Shown here: positions 5,286 to 6,088 of the stretch, one piece after another
Numbering within the stretch: position 1 is the first letter of the stretch
Layout of the letters: each line of letters begins with the position of its first letter
Assembly (NCBI GenBank): GCA_030691435.1
Contig: JAUYEK010000232.1
Coordinates: 1 to 6,088 of the forward strand
DNA length: 6,088 nt
Reading direction: 5' to 3'
Source: Sulfuricella sp.
GTDB taxonomy: Bacteria; Pseudomonadota; Gammaproteobacteria; Burkholderiales; Sulfuricellaceae
Made by a program: the position numbers and the translations under genes
The notes under the pieces: generated by a model
Databases searched by the model: none
What the model was told of the DNA's origin: nothing
The model's input: only the letters and a program-made list of their open reading frames with translations

Positions 5286-6053
5286 CTACCCCCCGCAATA
5301 ATTGGCAATCGCCACAAACTCCCCCACCCCCAAATTCTCAGCCCGCAATCCAGGCTCTATCCCCAGCGCCGCAAATCCCGCATCGTCCAGGTGAGCTTTC
5401 AGCGTATTGCGCAGGGTTTTGCGCCGCTGTCCGAAGGCGGCGGTGACGATGGCGCCGAACAGGGCTTCATCCTTTGCCGGATGCGGCAGAACCGCGTAGG
5501 GGATCATGCGCACGATGGCGGATTCGACCTTGGGCGCCGGGTGGAAAGCATCCGGCGGTACGATAAACATCAATTCCATGGCGTAGCGGTATTGCAGCAT
5601 CACCGACAGCCTGCCGTATTCCGGCGTGGAGGGCGCGGCCACCATGCGTTCCACCACTTCCTTCTGCAGCATGAAGTGCATGTCGATGATGTTGCCGACG
5701 TATTCGCTGAGGTGGAACAGGATGGGCGTGGAGATGTTGTAGGGCAGGTTGCCGACAACGCGGATGCGCATCCCCAGGGTGGAAAAATCGAATTTCAGCG
5801 CATCGCCGGCATGGATCGTCAGCTTTGCCGCCGGATAGTTATTCTGCAGCCGGGCGATGATGTCGCGGTCGATTTCCACCACATGGAGGCGGGGCAGGAT
5901 CTTGAGCAGCGGATCGGTGAGCGCGCCCAGGCCAGGGCCGATTTCGACCATGACGTCGTTGGGCTGGGGATGGATGGTGCTGACGATGGCCTGGATGACG
6001 CCCTGGTCGGTGAGGAAGTTCTGGCCGAAGCGCTTGCGTGGAATATGTTTCAT
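5286..6053 (-). CDS. rsmA: 16S rRNA (adenine(1518)-N6/adenine(1519)-N6)-dimethyltransferase
   Basis: RsmA (KsgA) uses S-adenosylmethionine to dimethylate two adjacent adenines in the 3'-terminal hairpin of 16S rRNA during late small-subunit assembly; cytoplasmic. From ATG 6053 it has 255 residues, a normal length. It begins with the standard [15 protein letters not shown] (2-16). Rossmann motifs are in order: [11 protein letters not shown] (36-46) for SAM, VVEID (58-62) with E60, GDAL (83-86), and the catalytic NLPYNIS (102-108). [11 protein letters not shown] (170-180) and [12 protein letters not shown] (207-218) are further family blocks. The frame extends 10 codons upstream to 6083, but that part reads through a REP-like sequence and 6053 gives the canonical N-terminus. 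No clear Shine-Dalgarno is seen. In many relatives pdxA or surA lies upstream; that side is outside the window. The MotA-like gene follows after 224 bases. Confidence 0.97.
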   Translation of the reverse strand: MKHIPRKRFGQNFLTDQGVIQAIVSTIHPQPNDVMVEIGPGLGALTDPLLKILPRLHVVEIDRDIIARLQNNYPAAKLTIHAGDALKFDFSTLGMRIRVVGNLPYNISTPILFHLSEYVGNIIDMHFMLQKEVVERMVAAPSTPEYGRLSVMLQYRYAMELMFIVPPDAFHPAPKVESAIVRMIPYAVLPHPAKDEALFGAIVTAAFGQRRKTLRNTLKAHLDDAGFAALGIEPGLRAENLGVGEFVAIANYCGG

Positions 6054-6070
6054 TATCGGTGATGAGCCTG

Positions 6071-6088
6071 GTAGGGTGGGCACGTTTT
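6071..6088 (+). repeat. Probable truncated REP-like element at the window edge
   Basis: gtagggtgggcacgtttt begins with GTAG followed by GGTGGGCAC, the first half of a REP-type palindrome; the complementary half would lie beyond the window. It shares GTAGGGTG with the minus-strand element at 1441-1467. It sits 17 bases upstream of the rsmA start codon. Called from one arm only, so tentative. Confidence 0.4.

Noticed and set aside
6054..6083. Upstream in-frame ATG for rsmA at 6083
   Set aside because: It would add ten residues encoded by a REP-like sequence before the canonical [13 protein letters not shown] start.

Overview
The window looks like a chromosomal segment of a betaproteobacterium, probably of the Nitrosomonadales type. 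That placement is inferred from the protein sequences and from the gene order glyS - gmhB - plsC - YgjP-type metallopeptidase, which I recall as a common betaproteobacterial arrangement. The DNA is GC-rich in the genes and clearly more AT-rich and palindromic in the gaps.

Layout. Positions 2-1330 (+) hold the C-terminal two thirds of glyS (glycyl-tRNA synthetase beta subunit). A 173-bp gap with two palindromic repeats follows. Then come gmhB (1504-2055, +; LPS heptose pathway phosphatase), a 144-bp gap filled by a long inverted repeat built of 10-nt units, plsC (2200-2916, +; 1-acylglycerol-3-phosphate acyltransferase) and, two bases later, a SprT/YgjP-like zinc metallopeptidase with a TTG start (2919-3662, +). 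A 568-bp region (3663-4230) separates this plus-strand block from a convergent minus-strand block. It has no intact gene. It holds two hairpins, a C-terminal remnant of a DUF4143-type ATPase gene, a 132-bp nested palindrome (REPIN-like) and short direct repeats. On the minus strand, rsmA (6053-5286; 16S rRNA dimethyladenosine methyltransferase) is followed by a MotA/PomA-like proton-channel gene (5061-4231) with no MotB partner in the window.

Function. gmhB and plsC both feed the cell envelope (LPS inner-core heptose and phospholipid precursors). glyS and rsmA are translation housekeeping genes. The MotA-like protein is the least ordinary gene. It keeps the four-helix MotA layout, but my alignment by eye finds Leu where the family has its conserved TM3 proline. 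It is preceded by a leader with C8 and G9 tracts that can pair, a second perfect hairpin, a five-codon mini-ORF and a strong Shine-Dalgarno.

The most notable feature of the window is how many unrelated palindromic repeats fill its gaps: at least seven, three of them with a GTAG head like that of RAYT-associated REP elements. I found no convincing new multi-gene system, no CRISPR array, no tRNA or rRNA and no complete transposon.
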